Part shown: piece by piece, positions 50,104 to 61,937 of the stretch
Position numbering within the stretch: position 1 is the first letter of the stretch
How the letters are laid out: every line of letters starts with the position of its first letter
Assembly (NCBI GenBank): GCA_963835375.1
Contig: CAWIGB010000012.1
Coordinates: 186,001-250,000 of the forward strand
DNA: 64,000 bases
Origin: Salinisphaera sp963835375
Lineage (GTDB): Bacteria; Pseudomonadota; Gammaproteobacteria; Nevskiales; Salinisphaeraceae
Reading direction: 5' to 3'
Notes under the pieces: model-generated
Database searches by the model: none
What the model was told of the DNA's origin: nothing
What the model saw: the letters and a program-made list of their open reading frames with translations, nothing else
Program-made: the position numbers and the translations under genes

Positions 50104-51566
50104 TCAGCCGATGCCGGCGATACTGGATGCGCCGACCATGTCGATCAGCCAGGTCGGGTAGATGCCGACGATAATGGTCGCCGCGGCCAGCAGCCAGATC
50201 ACGACCGTGCCGGCCTTCTGGCCCAAGCCAGCAGCGGCTGGCTCGCGCGCGTCGGCCGGGCGCTCCATGAACAGCAGCGCCATCACGCGCAGGTAGTAGA
50301 ACAGGCCGATGCCGCTGCCGATGATGATGCCGGCCACCAGCCACCACAGGCCGGAAGCGACCGCCACGGAAAGGATGTAGAACTTCCCGATGAAGCCCAT
50401 GGTCAGCGGGATGCCGGCCAGCGAAAGCATCATGATCGCCATCGACACCGCGAGCACCGGCCGCTTCCAGTACAGGCCGCGGTAGTGGTCGAGGTGCGCC
50501 GCGTCGCGCCCGGCGAAGGGGCTGGAGACCAGCGAGACCACGCCAAAAGCGCCCAGCGTGGTGCCGACGTAGGTCGCCAGATACACGCCCGGTGGCTTCG
50601 ACCGACAAGGGGATACCGGCGACGATCGCGGTCAGCAGATAGCCGATATGGGCGATCGAGGAGTAACCCAGCAGACGCTTGATGTTGGTCTGGCGCAGCG
50701 CCAGCAGGTTGCCGGCAAACATCGACAGGAAGGCGATCACGCCCACCAGGGTGAGCAGCCAGCGGTCCTGGGCCACCGGCGCAAGGAAGAAGAAACGCAT
50801 CAGCAGGGCGAAGACGGCCGTCTTGCTGACCGTGGCAAGAAAGGTCGAGACCGGTGCCGGAGCGCCTTCGTAGACGTCGGGCGTCCAGACATGGAAGGGC
50901 ACCAGCGACAGCTTGAAGGTCAGCGCCACCAGGATCATGCCCATGCCCATGAGCATCCAGGCATGGCCGGAAGTCGCCGCAGCTGGCGCCGCGGCAGCCA
51001 GGCCTTCGTAGTCCAGGTGGCCGGAGGCGGCGTAGAGCAGCGCCATGCCGAACAGCAGGAAGGAGGAGGCCGCGCCCGACAGCACCATGTACTTGAAGCC
51101 GGCCTCCAGCGACTGCCGCTCGCGGTAGGTGTAGGCGATCATGCCGTACAGCGGCACCGACAGCAGTTCCAGGCCGATGAACAGCGAGGCGAAGTGGTGG
51201 CTGGCGACCAGCGCCATGCCGCCGAGCACCGACGACGCGACGAGGATATAGAACTCCTCGCGGTTGTCGTCGAGCACCCTCGAAGTACGAGCCGGCAAAG
51301 GTACAGGTGGCGAGTGCCGCGACCAGAATCACCGCCCAGAAGAACACCGCATAATCGTCGACGACGAACAGCGGCGTGACTTGGATCGGGGTGACGGCGA
51401 GCACGGCCAGCAGTGATACCAGCGCCAGATTCAGCCCGATCACCGTGATGGTGACGGCCGAGCCGTGGCTGCGCTTCCAGGCGATGGCTGCCATCACGCC
51501 GATCACGGCGAGGCAGGTGAAAATCGGCGGCAGCACCGCGACCAGTTGGTTCCAGGTGTCGTTCAT
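50104..51566 (-). CDS. nuoN: NADH-quinone oxidoreductase subunit N
   Basis: Proton-pumping membrane subunit of complex I, about 487 residues with 14 helices expected. LFIGLELLSVPLYGMIAY, FKLSLVPFHVWTPDVYEGAP with the conserved Lys, and LGYSSIAHIGYLLTAIVAG are family blocks. Extra G bases near 51287 and 50592 break the frame. It is the last gene of the operon. Confidence 0.93.
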
Positions 51567-51578
51567 GTCAGCTATCGC

Positions 51579-53113
51579 TTAACTTGCCGAGGAGGCGGCC
51601 AGCCCCGTGGCGAACCAGTGGGAGACTTCGGTCATGGTGGTCTGCGAGACCGACAAGCACGGTCTGCGGGAACAGACCGACGATCAGCGTGACCACGACC
51701 AGCGTCATCATGATGGTGTACTCGCGGGCACTCATGCGCGCGATGGTGTCCTCGCCCGAGGGCGTGCCCCAGTACACCCGATGCATCAGGTACAGCGCAT
51801 ACACGGCCGCCAGGATCATGCCGCCGGAGGCGATCACCACGACCCACGGCCAGGCGGCGAACGCACCGAACAGGATCAGGAACTCGCCAACGAAGTTGGC
51901 GGTGGCCGGCATGCCGAGCGATGCAACGACGAAGATCAGCGCGAAGCCGGGCAGGGCGCCGAGGCGCCCGAACAGGCCGCCGAGCTGGCGCATGTCGCGG
52001 GTGCCCATGCGCTCGTAGAGCTGGCCGGCGAGGATGAACAGCGCGGCGGTCGAGACGGCCGAGGCCACGACCTGAATCATCACGCCCTGCAGCGAGAGCA
52101 GCGTGCCGGCATACAGGCCGACCAGCACGAAGCCCATGTGCGAGATGCTCGAGTACGAGATCAGGCGCTTCATGTCGGTCTGGGCGAAGGCCATGACCGC
52201 GCCGTAGTAGATGCTGATGACACCCAGCGCCATGGCGATCGGAGCGAACGCCGCGGAGGACTCGGGAAACAGCGGCAGAGCCAGTCGCAGGAAGCCGTAG
52301 GCGGCGGTCTTGACCAGGATGCCGGACAGGTCGACCGCGCCCGAGGACGGCGAGTTGGCCTGCGCATCGGCGAGCCAGCCGTGGAAGGGCACCGCCGGCA
52401 GCTTGACCGCGAAGGCAATGAAGAAGCCCAGCATCAGCACCATGCCCAGGCCGCCGCCGAGCTGCGTATGCAGCAGGGCGTTGTAGTCGAAGGTGAGGTC
52501 GCCGCTCTGGGCGTAGTGCACGAACACCACGCCGAGAATCGAGGCCAGCATCAGCAGGCCGCTGGCCTGGGTGTAGATGAAGAACTTCACCGCCGCCCGT
52601 ACATGGGCAGCGCGCTCGAATTCGGCGTGGCCCCAGAGCGCGATCAGGAAGTACATCGGAATCAGCATCAGTTCCCAGAAGAAGAAGTACAGGAACAGAT
52701 CGATCGCCAGGAAGATGCCGATCACACCGCCCAGCGTCCACATCAGGTTCATGTGGAAGGCGCCGACGCGCTCGCGGACCTGGCTCCAGGAGCAGGCCAC
52801 GGCCAGCATGCCAAGCACGCTGGCCAGGAGCACCATGATCAACGACAGGCCATCAATTGCCAGATGGAAATCGATGCCGAAGCGCCGGAATCCACGGCAC
52901 GCTGATCTCGCGCTGCCAGTGCGGCGCATTGCCGCCGACTCCGGCCAGCGAGAAATCACCGGTGGCCCACAGCCACAGCGCCGGAATGAACACCAGCGCC
53001 ATGGACGCGAAAGCGATCCAGCGCGGCGCGGCGCCTTCGGAATTGCCACGGCCGACGAGCCAGCACAGCGCGCCGCCGATGAAGGGGATGAATAATAGCC
53101 AGCAAAGGAGCAT
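51579..53113 (-). CDS. nuoM: NADH-quinone oxidoreductase subunit M
   Basis: Antiporter-like membrane subunit of about 511 residues. FFFWELMLIPMYFLIALWG carries the conserved Glu, and KLPAVPFHGWLADAQANSPSSGAV and LISYSSISHMGFVLVGL follow. Extra bases near 52887 and 51643 break the frame; after the second the C-terminus reads VSQTTMTEVSHWFATGLAAS and stops 12 bases before nuoN. Confidence 0.93.
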
Positions 53114-53125
53114 CGATTCGCCTTC

Positions 53126-54978
53126 TTATCCGAACATCAACACGGCCAGCAGCACGGCCGCACCGGCAAACATGACCATTGCGTACCAACGCAGCCGGCC
53201 CGACTGGACGGCCGACAGCCCCGAGTTGCCGGCCGAAGCCAGCCCGGGCACCACGTTCACGATCCCTTCGATCCAGTCGCGACGATGACCGCGCGCAACG
53301 AACAGGAAGGGCTGGACGAAGACCTTGTCGTAGAGCCAGTCGAAGCCGAGCGCGCTGTTGAAGAACAGCCAGGTCTTGCGGCCCGGGCCTTTTTCGGTCG
53401 CCTGCGCGATCAGCTGGCGCTTGCCGAGGAACAGCGCGGCAGCCACGCCGAGGCCGACCAGGGCGACCACGCTCGAGATCACCTCGAACACGATCTCGAT
53501 CCACGGATGGCCTTCGACGACGCCCGAGGGCAGCACGCCGTCCAGCGGCTGATTGATCAGCGCGCCGACGAAGGTCGACAGCACGGCCAGCACGATCAGC
53601 GGCACGTGGTGCGGAATGCCGCGACCGGCGTGGGCATGGGTCTTCTCTTCGCCGTGGAAGACGATGAAGATCATGCGGAAGGTATAGATCGAGGTGATGA
53701 ACGCGCCGATCAGGCCGAACAGCCACAGGATGCCGTGGCCGTTGGCGACGGCGTCCCACAGGATCGCGTCCTTCGAGTAGAAGCCGGCGGTCACCAGCGG
53801 CAGCGCCGACAGCGCCGAGCCGCCGATGATCATCAGCCAGTAGTCCAGCTTCAGCGTCTTGCGCAGGCCGCCCATCTTGAAGATGTTCTGCTCGTGATGG
53901 CAGGCGATGATCACCGAACCGGCGGTCAGGAACAGCAGCGACTTGAAGAACGCGTGGATCATCAGGTGGAAGATCGCGGCCTGCCAGGCGCCTACGCCGA
54001 GGGCGAGGAACATGTAGCCGATCTGGCTCATGGTCGAGTAGGCGATCACGCGCTTGATGTCGGTCTGGCGCAGTGGCCGCCAGACCGGCGATCAGCAGCG
54101 TCACGCCACCGATGACGCCGACCAGTTCCTGGATCGCCGGCGCCAGGTCGAAGATGCCGTGCATGCGGGCGATGAGGTACACGCCCGCGGTGACCATCGT
54201 GGCGGCGTGGATCAGCGCCGAGACCGGCGTCGGGCCGGCCATGGCATCGGCCAGCCAGGTCTGCAGCGGCAGCTGGGCGGACTTGCCGCAGGCGCCGAGC
54301 AGAATCAGCAGGGCGGCGATATTGGCCATCGCGTCGCCCTGGCTCCAGACCTGCGGCGCTTCGTGCAGCAGCGTCTGGATGTTGAGCGTGCCGAACACGG
54401 TATAGAGCAGGAACAGGCCGATGGCCAGGAATACATCACCGATACGGGTGATGATGAAGGCCTTGAAAGCGGCCCAGGCGTTGGCCGGGGTCTGGTAGTA
54501 GTAGCCGATCAGCAGATAGCTGCACAGGCCCACGCCTTCCCAGCCGAGGTACAGCAGCAGCAGGTTGTCGCCGAGGACCAGCAGCAGCATCGCCACGATG
54601 AACAGGTTCATGTAGGCGAAGAAGCGCGCCATGCCGGGCGAGCCTTCCAGGTCGTGCACCATGTACCAGGCGGCGAACCAGATGGATGAGAAAGCCGACG
54701 CCGGTGACCACGCCCAACATGGTGATGGACAGACCGTCGAGGTACAGACCGAAGTTGACGTGGAAATCGCCCACGGCGATCCATTGCCACAGCGTCTGGA
54801 CGTACGGATAGCCACCGTTGGCGCCCCAGAAGATCATGACCAGCGCGGTGACCAGCGCGGCCAGGCCGACCGAGGCGGCCCCGATGGCGCGGGCCGCGTT
54901 GTCGGCCATGCGCGGGAACAGGGAGAGCGCAATAGCGCCGGCCAGGGGAAAGATCAGGGTCAGAACTAGAAGACTCAT
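53126..54978 (-). CDS. nuoL: NADH-quinone oxidoreductase subunit L
   Basis: Largest proton-pumping subunit, about 616 residues, with the lateral helix at its C-terminus. GWEGVGLCSYLLIGYYY, LPLQTWLADAMAGPTPVSALIHAATMV in part and DIKRVIAYSTMSQIGYM are diagnostic. Extra C bases near 54687 and 54077 break the frame. Its start overlaps the nuoK stop. Confidence 0.94.
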
Positions 54979-55282
54979 CCGTGCATCTCGCTGGCTGCGT
55001 CGATGTCGATCGTGCGGAAACGCTTGTAGAGCTGGAGCAGCAGGCCCAGGCCGATGGAGGCCTCGGCGCCGGCCAGGGCGATGATCAGAATGAACATCGC
55101 GTTGCCGTCGGCCGCCTGCCAGTGGGCGCCGGCGACGATGAACGCCAGGCCGGTGGATTCAGCATGATTTCCAGGCTCATGAGAATGAACAGCGTGTTAC
55201 GCCGAACCACCAGCCCGGTCAGGCCGGCGATGAACAGCAGCGCGGCCAGCCCCATGCCGTATTGAATGGGAAGTCCCGTCAT
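54975..55282 (-). CDS. nuoK: NADH-quinone oxidoreductase subunit K
   Basis: Small membrane subunit of about 102 residues with three helices. LVVRRNTLFILMSLEIMLN contains the conserved Glu of helix 2, and LAGAEASIGLGLLLQLYKR the Glu of helix 3. One base is missing near 55157. Start and stop overlap nuoJ and nuoL. Confidence 0.93.
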
Positions 55283-55837
55283 TATTGTTCCCCTGCCTGC
55301 GTGGTCTCGCGTTCGCCGTGCTCGGCTTTCCAGCGGGCTTCGTTGCGCTCGTCGCGGCCGATATGAATGGCAACGACCAGGGCGGCCAGCAACAGGAAGG
55401 CGGCGAGTTCGACCACCAGGACATACGGCCCGAACAGGGTCGAACCCACGGCATTGGCCGACAATGGCGTGCCGTTGATGCCACCGATCGCGCCACCGAT
55501 GGTCATGGACCAGACCATGGCGATCAGCAGGATGCGCGGCGAATACCGACGGCCCGACCCAGAGCTTGGGCCGCAGCCAGTGACGCTCGCGCGCGACCGT
55601 CTCCTGGTTGAGATTGAGCATCATGACCACGAACACGAACAGCACCATCACGGCGCCCGCATAGACCACCACCTCGAGCGTGGCCGCGAACGCGGCACCC
55701 AGCGCATAGAAGTCGATCGCGACCGCCAGCAGCGACATGATCAGATAGAGCAGGGCATGCACGGGGTTCGCACAGGTGATGGTGCGAAGAGTCGCGGCCA
55801 GGGCCACGATACCGGCGATGAAGAATGTGATTTCCAC
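55282..55837 (-). CDS. nuoJ: NADH-quinone oxidoreductase subunit J
   Basis: Membrane subunit of about 184 residues. ALLYLIMSLLAVAIDFYALGAAF and VVVYAGAVMVLFVFVVMMLN (the flexible helix) are typical. It begins with GTG and has one extra base near 55546. The C-terminal helix region reads GPYVLVVELAAFLLLAALVV. Confidence 0.92.
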
Positions 55838-55852
55838 GACGATCCCCTTGGC

Positions 55853-56401
55853 TTACGGCAGCAGCGTCTTGATGTCGACCGGTTCGGCCTCGTTTTCGGC
55901 CTCGCCCTTGTCCTTGCCGCCGACCGACATGCCGGCCACGCGGTAGAAGTTGTAGCCGGGACGCTTGCCGACGCCGGAGATCAGCAGATCGGATTTCTCG
56001 TAGACCATGTTCTGGCGATCGAACTCGCCCATCTCGAAATCCGGGGTGAGCTGGATCGCATAGGTCGGGCAGGCGTCCTCGCAGTAGCCGCAATAGATGC
56101 AGCGCGAGAAGTTGATCCGGAACGTCTCCGGATACCAGCGGCCGGTTTCGTCCTCGGTCTTGACGACGCTGATGCAGTCGACCGGGCAGGCCACCGAGCA
56201 CAGATTGCAGGCCACACAGCGCTCGGCGCCGTCGGGGTCGCGGGTGAGCACGATGCGGCCACGATAGCGCGGCGGCAGATAGGGCTTTTCCTCCGGGTAC
56301 AGGATGGTTTCCCGCTTGCGGAAGGAATGCATGAACGTCATGCCGATCGTGCGGAGCACGCTCGACGTGGCGGAGAAGGCGTTCTGTGCGGCGTTTTTCA
56401 T
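55853..56401 (-). CDS. nuoI: NADH-quinone oxidoreductase subunit I
   Basis: Peripheral-arm subunit of 182 residues carrying iron-sulfur clusters N6a and N6b: CVACNLCSVACPVDC and CIYCGYCEDACPTYA. The N-terminal RKRETILYPEEKPYLPPRYRG is conserved. The frame is intact. Confidence 0.95.
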   Translation of the reverse strand: MKNAAQNAFSATSSVLRTIGMTFMHSFRKRETILYPEEKPYLPPRYRGRIVLTRDPDGAERCVACNLCSVACPVDCISVVKTEDETGRWYPETFRINFSRCIYCGYCEDACPTYAIQLTPDFEMGEFDRQNMVYEKSDLLISGVGKRPGYNFYRVAGMSVGGKDKGEAENEAEPVDIKTLLP

Positions 56402-56459
56402 AAACGACTCGTTGCAAACACGTTGTTCGACCGGTGCCGCGGGCGGCGCCGGCGTGTCA

Positions 56460-57440
56460 CTAGCTCTGGGCGACGACGATCGCGCCGGTGATCGCCACGT
56501 TGAGCAGGGCGATCGGCAGCAGCACCTTCCAGCCGAAGGCCATGAGCTGGTCATACCGCGGACGCACGGTCGCCGCGCGCAGCAGGATGAAGAAGCACAT
56601 GAAGAAGAAGGCCTTCAGGAAGAACCAGACGAAACCGGGCAGCCATGGGCCGAGCCAGCCGCCGAAGAACAGCGTGGTGACCAGACAGGAGATCAGCACG
56701 ATGCCCAGATACTCACCCACGAAGAACATGCCGAACTTCATCCCCGAGTACTCGGTGTGATAACCCGCGGTCAGCTCCTGCTCGGCTTCGGGCAGATCGA
56801 ACGGCGCGCGATGGATCTCTGCGCAGCCGGCGAGGAAAAAGATCACGAATGCCGGGAACTGCGGGATCACGTTCCACATGCCGCGCTGCGATTCGACGAT
56901 ATCGTTGAGGTTGAAACTGCCGGCCAGCAACACCACGCCCAGCAACGACAGGCCCATGAAGACTTCGTACGAGATCATCTGGGCCGCGGTGCGCATCGCC
57001 CCCAGCAGGGCGTATTTATTATCCGAGGCCCAGCCGGCGAAGATCACCGAATACACGCCCAGCGAACTCATGGCCAGCAGGAACAGCAGGCCGACGTTGA
57101 GGTTGGCGATCGTCCACGACTCGGTGAACGGTACGACGGCAAACGCCATGATCGTGGTGAACATGATGATCGTCGGGGCGATCACGAACACGGCCTTGTC
57201 CGCGAACGGCGGGATCCAGTCTTCCTTGAAGAAGATCTTGATCATGTCCGCCACGACCTGCAGCGATCCAAAGGGGCCGACCCGGTTGGGCCCGTAACGG
57301 TCCTGCCACAGGCCCAGCAGCCGGCGCTCGATCGGGATCATCAGGGCCGCCATGATGACGCAGCCCATCAGGGTGATGATCGTCAGGATCGCCGTGCCGA
57401 CGATCGACAGGATTTCGTGCTCGGAGATACCGAAGATCAT
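56460..57440 (-). CDS. nuoH: NADH-quinone oxidoreductase subunit H
   Basis: Membrane subunit of 326 residues forming the quinone entry channel. ERRLLGLWQDRYGPNRVGPFG, FFKEDWIPPFADKAVF and EIHRAPFDLPEAEQELTAGY are highly conserved loops. The frame is intact and the start overlaps the nuoG stop. Confidence 0.96.
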   Translation of the reverse strand: MIFGISEHEILSIVGTAILTIITLMGCVIMAALMIPIERRLLGLWQDRYGPNRVGPFGSLQVVADMIKIFFKEDWIPPFADKAVFVIAPTIIMFTTIMAFAVVPFTESWTIANLNVGLLFLLAMSSLGVYSVIFAGWASDNKYALLGAMRTAAQMISYEVFMGLSLLGVVLLAGSFNLNDIVESQRGMWNVIPQFPAFVIFFLAGCAEIHRAPFDLPEAEQELTAGYHTEYSGMKFGMFFVGEYLGIVLISCLVTTLFFGGWLGPWLPGFVWFFLKAFFFMCFFILLRAATVRPRYDQLMAFGWKVLLPIALLNVAITGAIVVAQS

Positions 57441-60125
57441 GGTTTCACTTCCACGGGCAGACGCAGGCCACAGACCCCGTGCATGCCCACGGGCACGCCG
57501 ATGGTCCGATCGGGCAGGCTGGGATCGATGGCCAGCGGGAAGGCATGCGTTTCGCCGTCCACGGCCAGTTCGAGCGAATCACCGGGGGCGACGCCAAGCG
57601 CCTTGGCGGCCTCAGCGTTGACGCGGTATTCAGGCTTCGGCATGCGTTCGGCGATGGCCGGCGCGCGCGCCGACTGCGACTCGCTGCCGAAGATGTGATG
57701 CATCGGTACCGCCTGCCAGCCTTCGATCGACGTCACGTCGGAGGCAGAGAACCCGCTCTTCGCCGGACGGGGCGACGAATAGCCGGATACCGGGGTCGCC
57801 GCCTTTCAGATGGCCGCCGACTTCGTCCTGGAAGCGGGTGATGGCCGCCTGGTTGGAATCCCAGCCGGGGCTCCAGGCATAGGCGATGGTCGCCGGCGGC
57901 TGGTCTTCGCCGTAATAGCCTTCCATCGAGTAGGCCAGCGGTGAATCCGGATCGACCTCGGGCCGGCGTTCGCGAACGTCGACGTTGGCATACATCGCGG
58001 TCCGGCCGGAGAACCGGTGCGGGCTGCGCGGAAAGCGCATGCCGAACTTGCGGAAGCTCTGGCTGGGGGCTGCGTCCTCGATACCCGCGAACTGCGGGCA
58101 TTCGGCGACGATGGCCTGGATCAGGTCGTCCATGCCGAGCCAGTCGGGCTTGTAACCCGCGACCTCGGCCAGATCGGCGGCCCAGCGCCAGCCTTCCTGC
58201 ATCGGCGCATCGGGGATGAAGACCTGGAAGAAGCGCTGGGCGCGCCCTTCGTTGTTGACCAGCGTGCCGTCGGCCTCGGCAAAGCTGCCGGCCGGCAGCA
58301 CGTGGGTCGGCTTCGCCCACGGTGCGCGTCATGCTGTGATCCATGACCACGACATGCGCGGCCTTCTTGATCGCGGCATCCACGCGGGCCTTGGTGCGCG
58401 CGCTCGTAAAGGCAGTTCTGCATCACCACCAGGGTGTCGGCCGAGCCGTCCTCGATGGCGGTGAGCGCGTGATCGACGTTGCGTTCTTCCAGCATCGCCA
58501 TGCCGAGCGAGTTGGCTTCGGACAGCGTCACGAACAGGCGCGTCGCCTCGTTGGCGGCGGCAACGGCCCGGGTCACATTGGCCGCGGCTTTGAGGATGGC
58601 CGGATCGCCCAGACCGGTGCCGACGACGATCAGCGGCTTCTTCGCGCTCTTGAGCGTTGCCGCGATGGCGTCCACCAGCGCCTTGGTGTCCTTATCGAGC
58701 TGCTCGACCTCGGGCGCGGTGTTGTCGAGCGCGTGGGCCACCGCAAACCCGAGTTCGGCAATGGCGGCGGGGCGCAGGCGTTGTGGCGACATCACGATGT
58801 CGTCCAGACGCGTGGCCTGGGCGGTGGCCGAGAAGATCGGGCTGTTGTTGTACTGGCCGATGTCGCGCACGGCACGCGCATGCCACTTCGGAATCTTGTT
58901 GGCGGCGGCGTGTTCCAGATGCTTGTTGCGGCGGGACTGGCGCAGCGCCAGCGCCAGGCGCGGCGCGGTCTGGGTCACGTCTTCGCCGAGAATCAGCACG
59001 GCGTCGCAGGATTCGACCTCGCGCAGCGTGGCCAGACGATCGGCATGCGCCGAGATGGTGTCACGTGCGGCGAGGCTGGCATCGGAATCGGCCGGGCTCA
59101 TGCCGTTCGTGAAGTTCTTCGTACCCACCAGATGGCGCAGCGCGAAGTTGTCTTCCAGCGAGGCCCGCGGTGAGCCGACGCCGACCACGCCCTTCGCCTT
59201 GGCGAACACGTCTTCCATGACGTCACGCATGACGTCCATCTCGCGCGGCTCGAGCACGCCGTCGGCGTTGCGCGACCAGCGGCTGGCGCGGGCGGTCGTC
59301 GCGATTGACGAAGCCGGCGCCGAAGCGACCGCGATCGCACAGGAAGTAGTGGTTGATCTCGCCGTGATAACGGTTCTGGATGCGCTTGAGGATGCCCTGG
59401 CGCGAACCGGGGCTGGTGTTGCAGCCCAGCGAGCAGTGGGTGCAGATGCCGGGGGCGTTCTGCATGTCCCACTTGCGGTTGTAGTGGGCGCCGAGCGTCT
59501 TGTCGGTGAATACGCCGGTGGGGCAGACCTCGACCAGATTGCCCGAGAACTCGTTGTCGAACGCGCCGTCGGATTCGCGCCCGAAATAGACGTTGTTGTG
59601 CGAACCCAGCGCGCGCAGATCGTCGCCGTCGGCGTAGTCGCGGTAATAGCGAACACAGCGATAGCAGGCGATGCAGCGGTTCATCTCGTGATTGATGAAC
59701 GGGCCCAGATCCTGGTTCTTGTGGGTACGCTTGGGCCCGCGGTACCGGCGCTGGGTGTGGCCGGCCATCAGCGTCATGTCCTGCAGATGACACTCGCCGC
59801 CTTCCTCGCAGACCGGGCAGTCGTGCGGGTGGTTGGTCATCAGCCATTCGATGACCTGGCGGCGCATTTCGGCCGCTTCTTCGTCGTCGATTTCGAACCG
59901 GCCGCCGTCCGAGCACGGCGTCATGCAGGCCATGACGAGCATGCCTTTTTCGTCTTCGTCGTTGCGATACGACTTGACCGCGCACTGACGGCAGGCGCCG
60001 ACGCTGTGCAGCTCGGGGTGCCAGCAGAAATAGGGCAGGTCGAAGCCCTTCGACAGGGCGACGGCCAGCAGGTTTTCGGTGTCGTCGACGTCGAATTCCT
60101 TACCGTCGATCGTAATCGTTGCCAT
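57437..60125 (-). CDS. nuoG: NADH-quinone oxidoreductase subunit G
   Basis: Largest peripheral subunit, about 895 residues. An N-terminal 2Fe-2S domain (YFCWHPELHSVGACRQCAVK), the His-coordinated cluster in HPHDCPVCEEGGECHLQDM, C-x2-C-x2-C in NRCIACYRCVRYYRDYADGD, and the N7-type cluster region in CTHCSLGCNTSPGSRQG are present, followed by a molybdopterin-oxidoreductase-like body without cofactor. Extra bases near 59290, 58405, 58318 and 57768 break the frame. Confidence 0.94.
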
Positions 60126-60143
60126 GGCTTAACCGTGCGCTAT

Positions 60144-61465
60144 TTAAAGAGGGTTCGCGTTCGCTGCTTCGGTCCGCGACAGATTCGATGCATCGTCGGG
60201 GATCAGAGCGGCGAGTTCATCGCGGTAATACTTGAGACCGGCCTCGAGCGGGCCCATCGCGCCGGGCGCGTGGGCGCAGAAGGTCTTGCCCGGGCCGAGC
60301 AGCTTGACGTGCAGATCGAGCAGTTCGAGATCGCCCGGCTGGCCTTTTCCGGCTTCCAGGTTGACCAGCATCTTCTCGACCCAGGGCAGGCCGTCGCGGC
60401 AGGGCGTGCACCAGCCGCAGGATTCCTGGGCGTAGAAATGCTCGAGGTTCTTCAGCACGCCGACGATGGGCGTCTGGTCGTCGAACACGATCATGGTGGC
60501 CGTGCCGAGCCGCGAACCGACCGCGCCCACGCCGTCGTAATCCATCGGCGTGTCGAGATGATCCGGCGTCAGGAAAGGCGTGGAACCGCCGCCGGGCAAC
60601 AGGCCCTTGAGCTTGCGGCCGTTGCGGATGCCGCCGAAGTGTTCGAGCACATCGCCGAGCTTCACGCCCAGCGGAAACTCGGCCAGGCCGGGTTTGGCGA
60701 CGTGGCCGGAGGCGCCGAACAGCTTGGTGCCGCCGTCCTTGTTGAGCCCCAGGCTCTTGTACCACTCGGCACCGTTTTTAACGATGTGCGGCACGTTGCA
60801 GATGGTTTCGACGTTGTTGACCGTGGTCGGCTGGCCGAACAGGCCCGACGCCGCCGGGAAACGGCGGCTTGTGGCGCGGTACCGCGCGCCGGCCTTCCAG
60901 TGCCGACAGCAGCGCCGATTCCTCGCCGCAGATGTAGCGGCCGGCGCTCATGTGCAGATGCAGGTTGAGCGAGAAACCGGAATCCAGGATGTTCTCGCCC
61001 AGAAAGCCCTTGGCATGGGCTTCGTCGATGGCTTGTTGCAGGCGCCGGCGGCACTCGGTGTACTCGCCGCGCAGGAACACATAGGCCGTGTCCGCGCCGA
61101 TCGCATAGGAGGCGATGATCATGCCTTCGATCAGCTGATGCGGATCGCCTTCCATGATCAGCCGGTCCTTGAACGTGCCGGGCTCCATCTCGTCGGCGTT
61201 GACCACGAGATAGACATGCGCCGGGCGCTCGTCGGGCCGATCCTCGAAGCGGGGCATGAACGACCATTTCACGCCGGTCGGGAAAGCCGGCGCCGCCGCG
61301 CCCGCGCAGGCCGGCTTCCTTGATCAGCGGGCCGACCTCGGCCGGGCCGTAGTCGGCCAGCGCAGTCTTGAGTGCGTCGTAGCCGCCCAGGTTCATGTAG
61401 TCGTCGATCCACACCGGCGAACGGTCGGAACGAATACGCTGGGTCAGTACCTTCGTCTCTTCCAT
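60144..61465 (-). CDS. nuoF: NADH-quinone oxidoreductase subunit F
   Basis: NADH- and FMN-binding subunit of about 439 residues. GLRGRGGAGFPTGVKWSFM is the NADH site, YLVVNADEMEPGTFKDR the FMN site, and ESCGWCTPCRDG with a later Cys the N3 cluster. Extra bases near 61290 and 60862 break the frame. The ATG overlaps the nuoE stop by one base. Confidence 0.95.
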
Positions 61466-61937
61466 TACTTGTACTCCGCCAGAATCTCGTCGACCCGCTC
61501 GGGCGTGAGCCGGTTGTGATAGACCTCGCCCACGCGCATCGACGGGCCCATGTCGCAGTCGCCGAGACAGCAGATCGGCAGCAGGGTGAAGCTGCCGTCC
61601 TCGGTGGTCTGGCCGAAGTCGATGCCCAGGCTCGACTTCAGGTGGTCGCGCACCTCCTCGTAGCCGGACGAGATAGCAGGAGATCGAGTCGCACAGCATG
61701 ATCACATGCCGGCCGACGGGCTGGCGGAAGATCAGGTTGTAGAAGGTCGCGACCGCTTCCATCTGGGTCGGGGTCACGCCGACCACCTGGGCTGCGGCTT
61801 CCAGTGGCTTCGTCGGACACCCAGCCACGATGTTCCTGCACGATCTTGAGCGCCTCGATGGTTGCGGCACCCGGGTCCTCGTAGAGTGACATCTCGTGCT
61901 TGATGCCCTCGATTTCGGCTTCGCTGAGTTCAATCAT
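61465..61937 (-). CDS. nuoE: NADH-quinone oxidoreductase subunit E
   Basis: Thioredoxin-like 2Fe-2S subunit of about 156 residues. MEAVATFYNLIFRQPVGRHV precedes LCDSISCYL, and TLLPICCLGDCDMGPSM supplies the other cluster cysteines. Extra bases near 61810 and 61670 break the frame. The start overlaps the nuoCD stop. Confidence 0.94.

Noticed and set aside
51607..52905. A 432-residue plus-strand open frame opposite nuoM
   Set aside because: It is a low-complexity Gln/Asp/His-rich shadow of a conserved membrane gene in GC-rich DNA.
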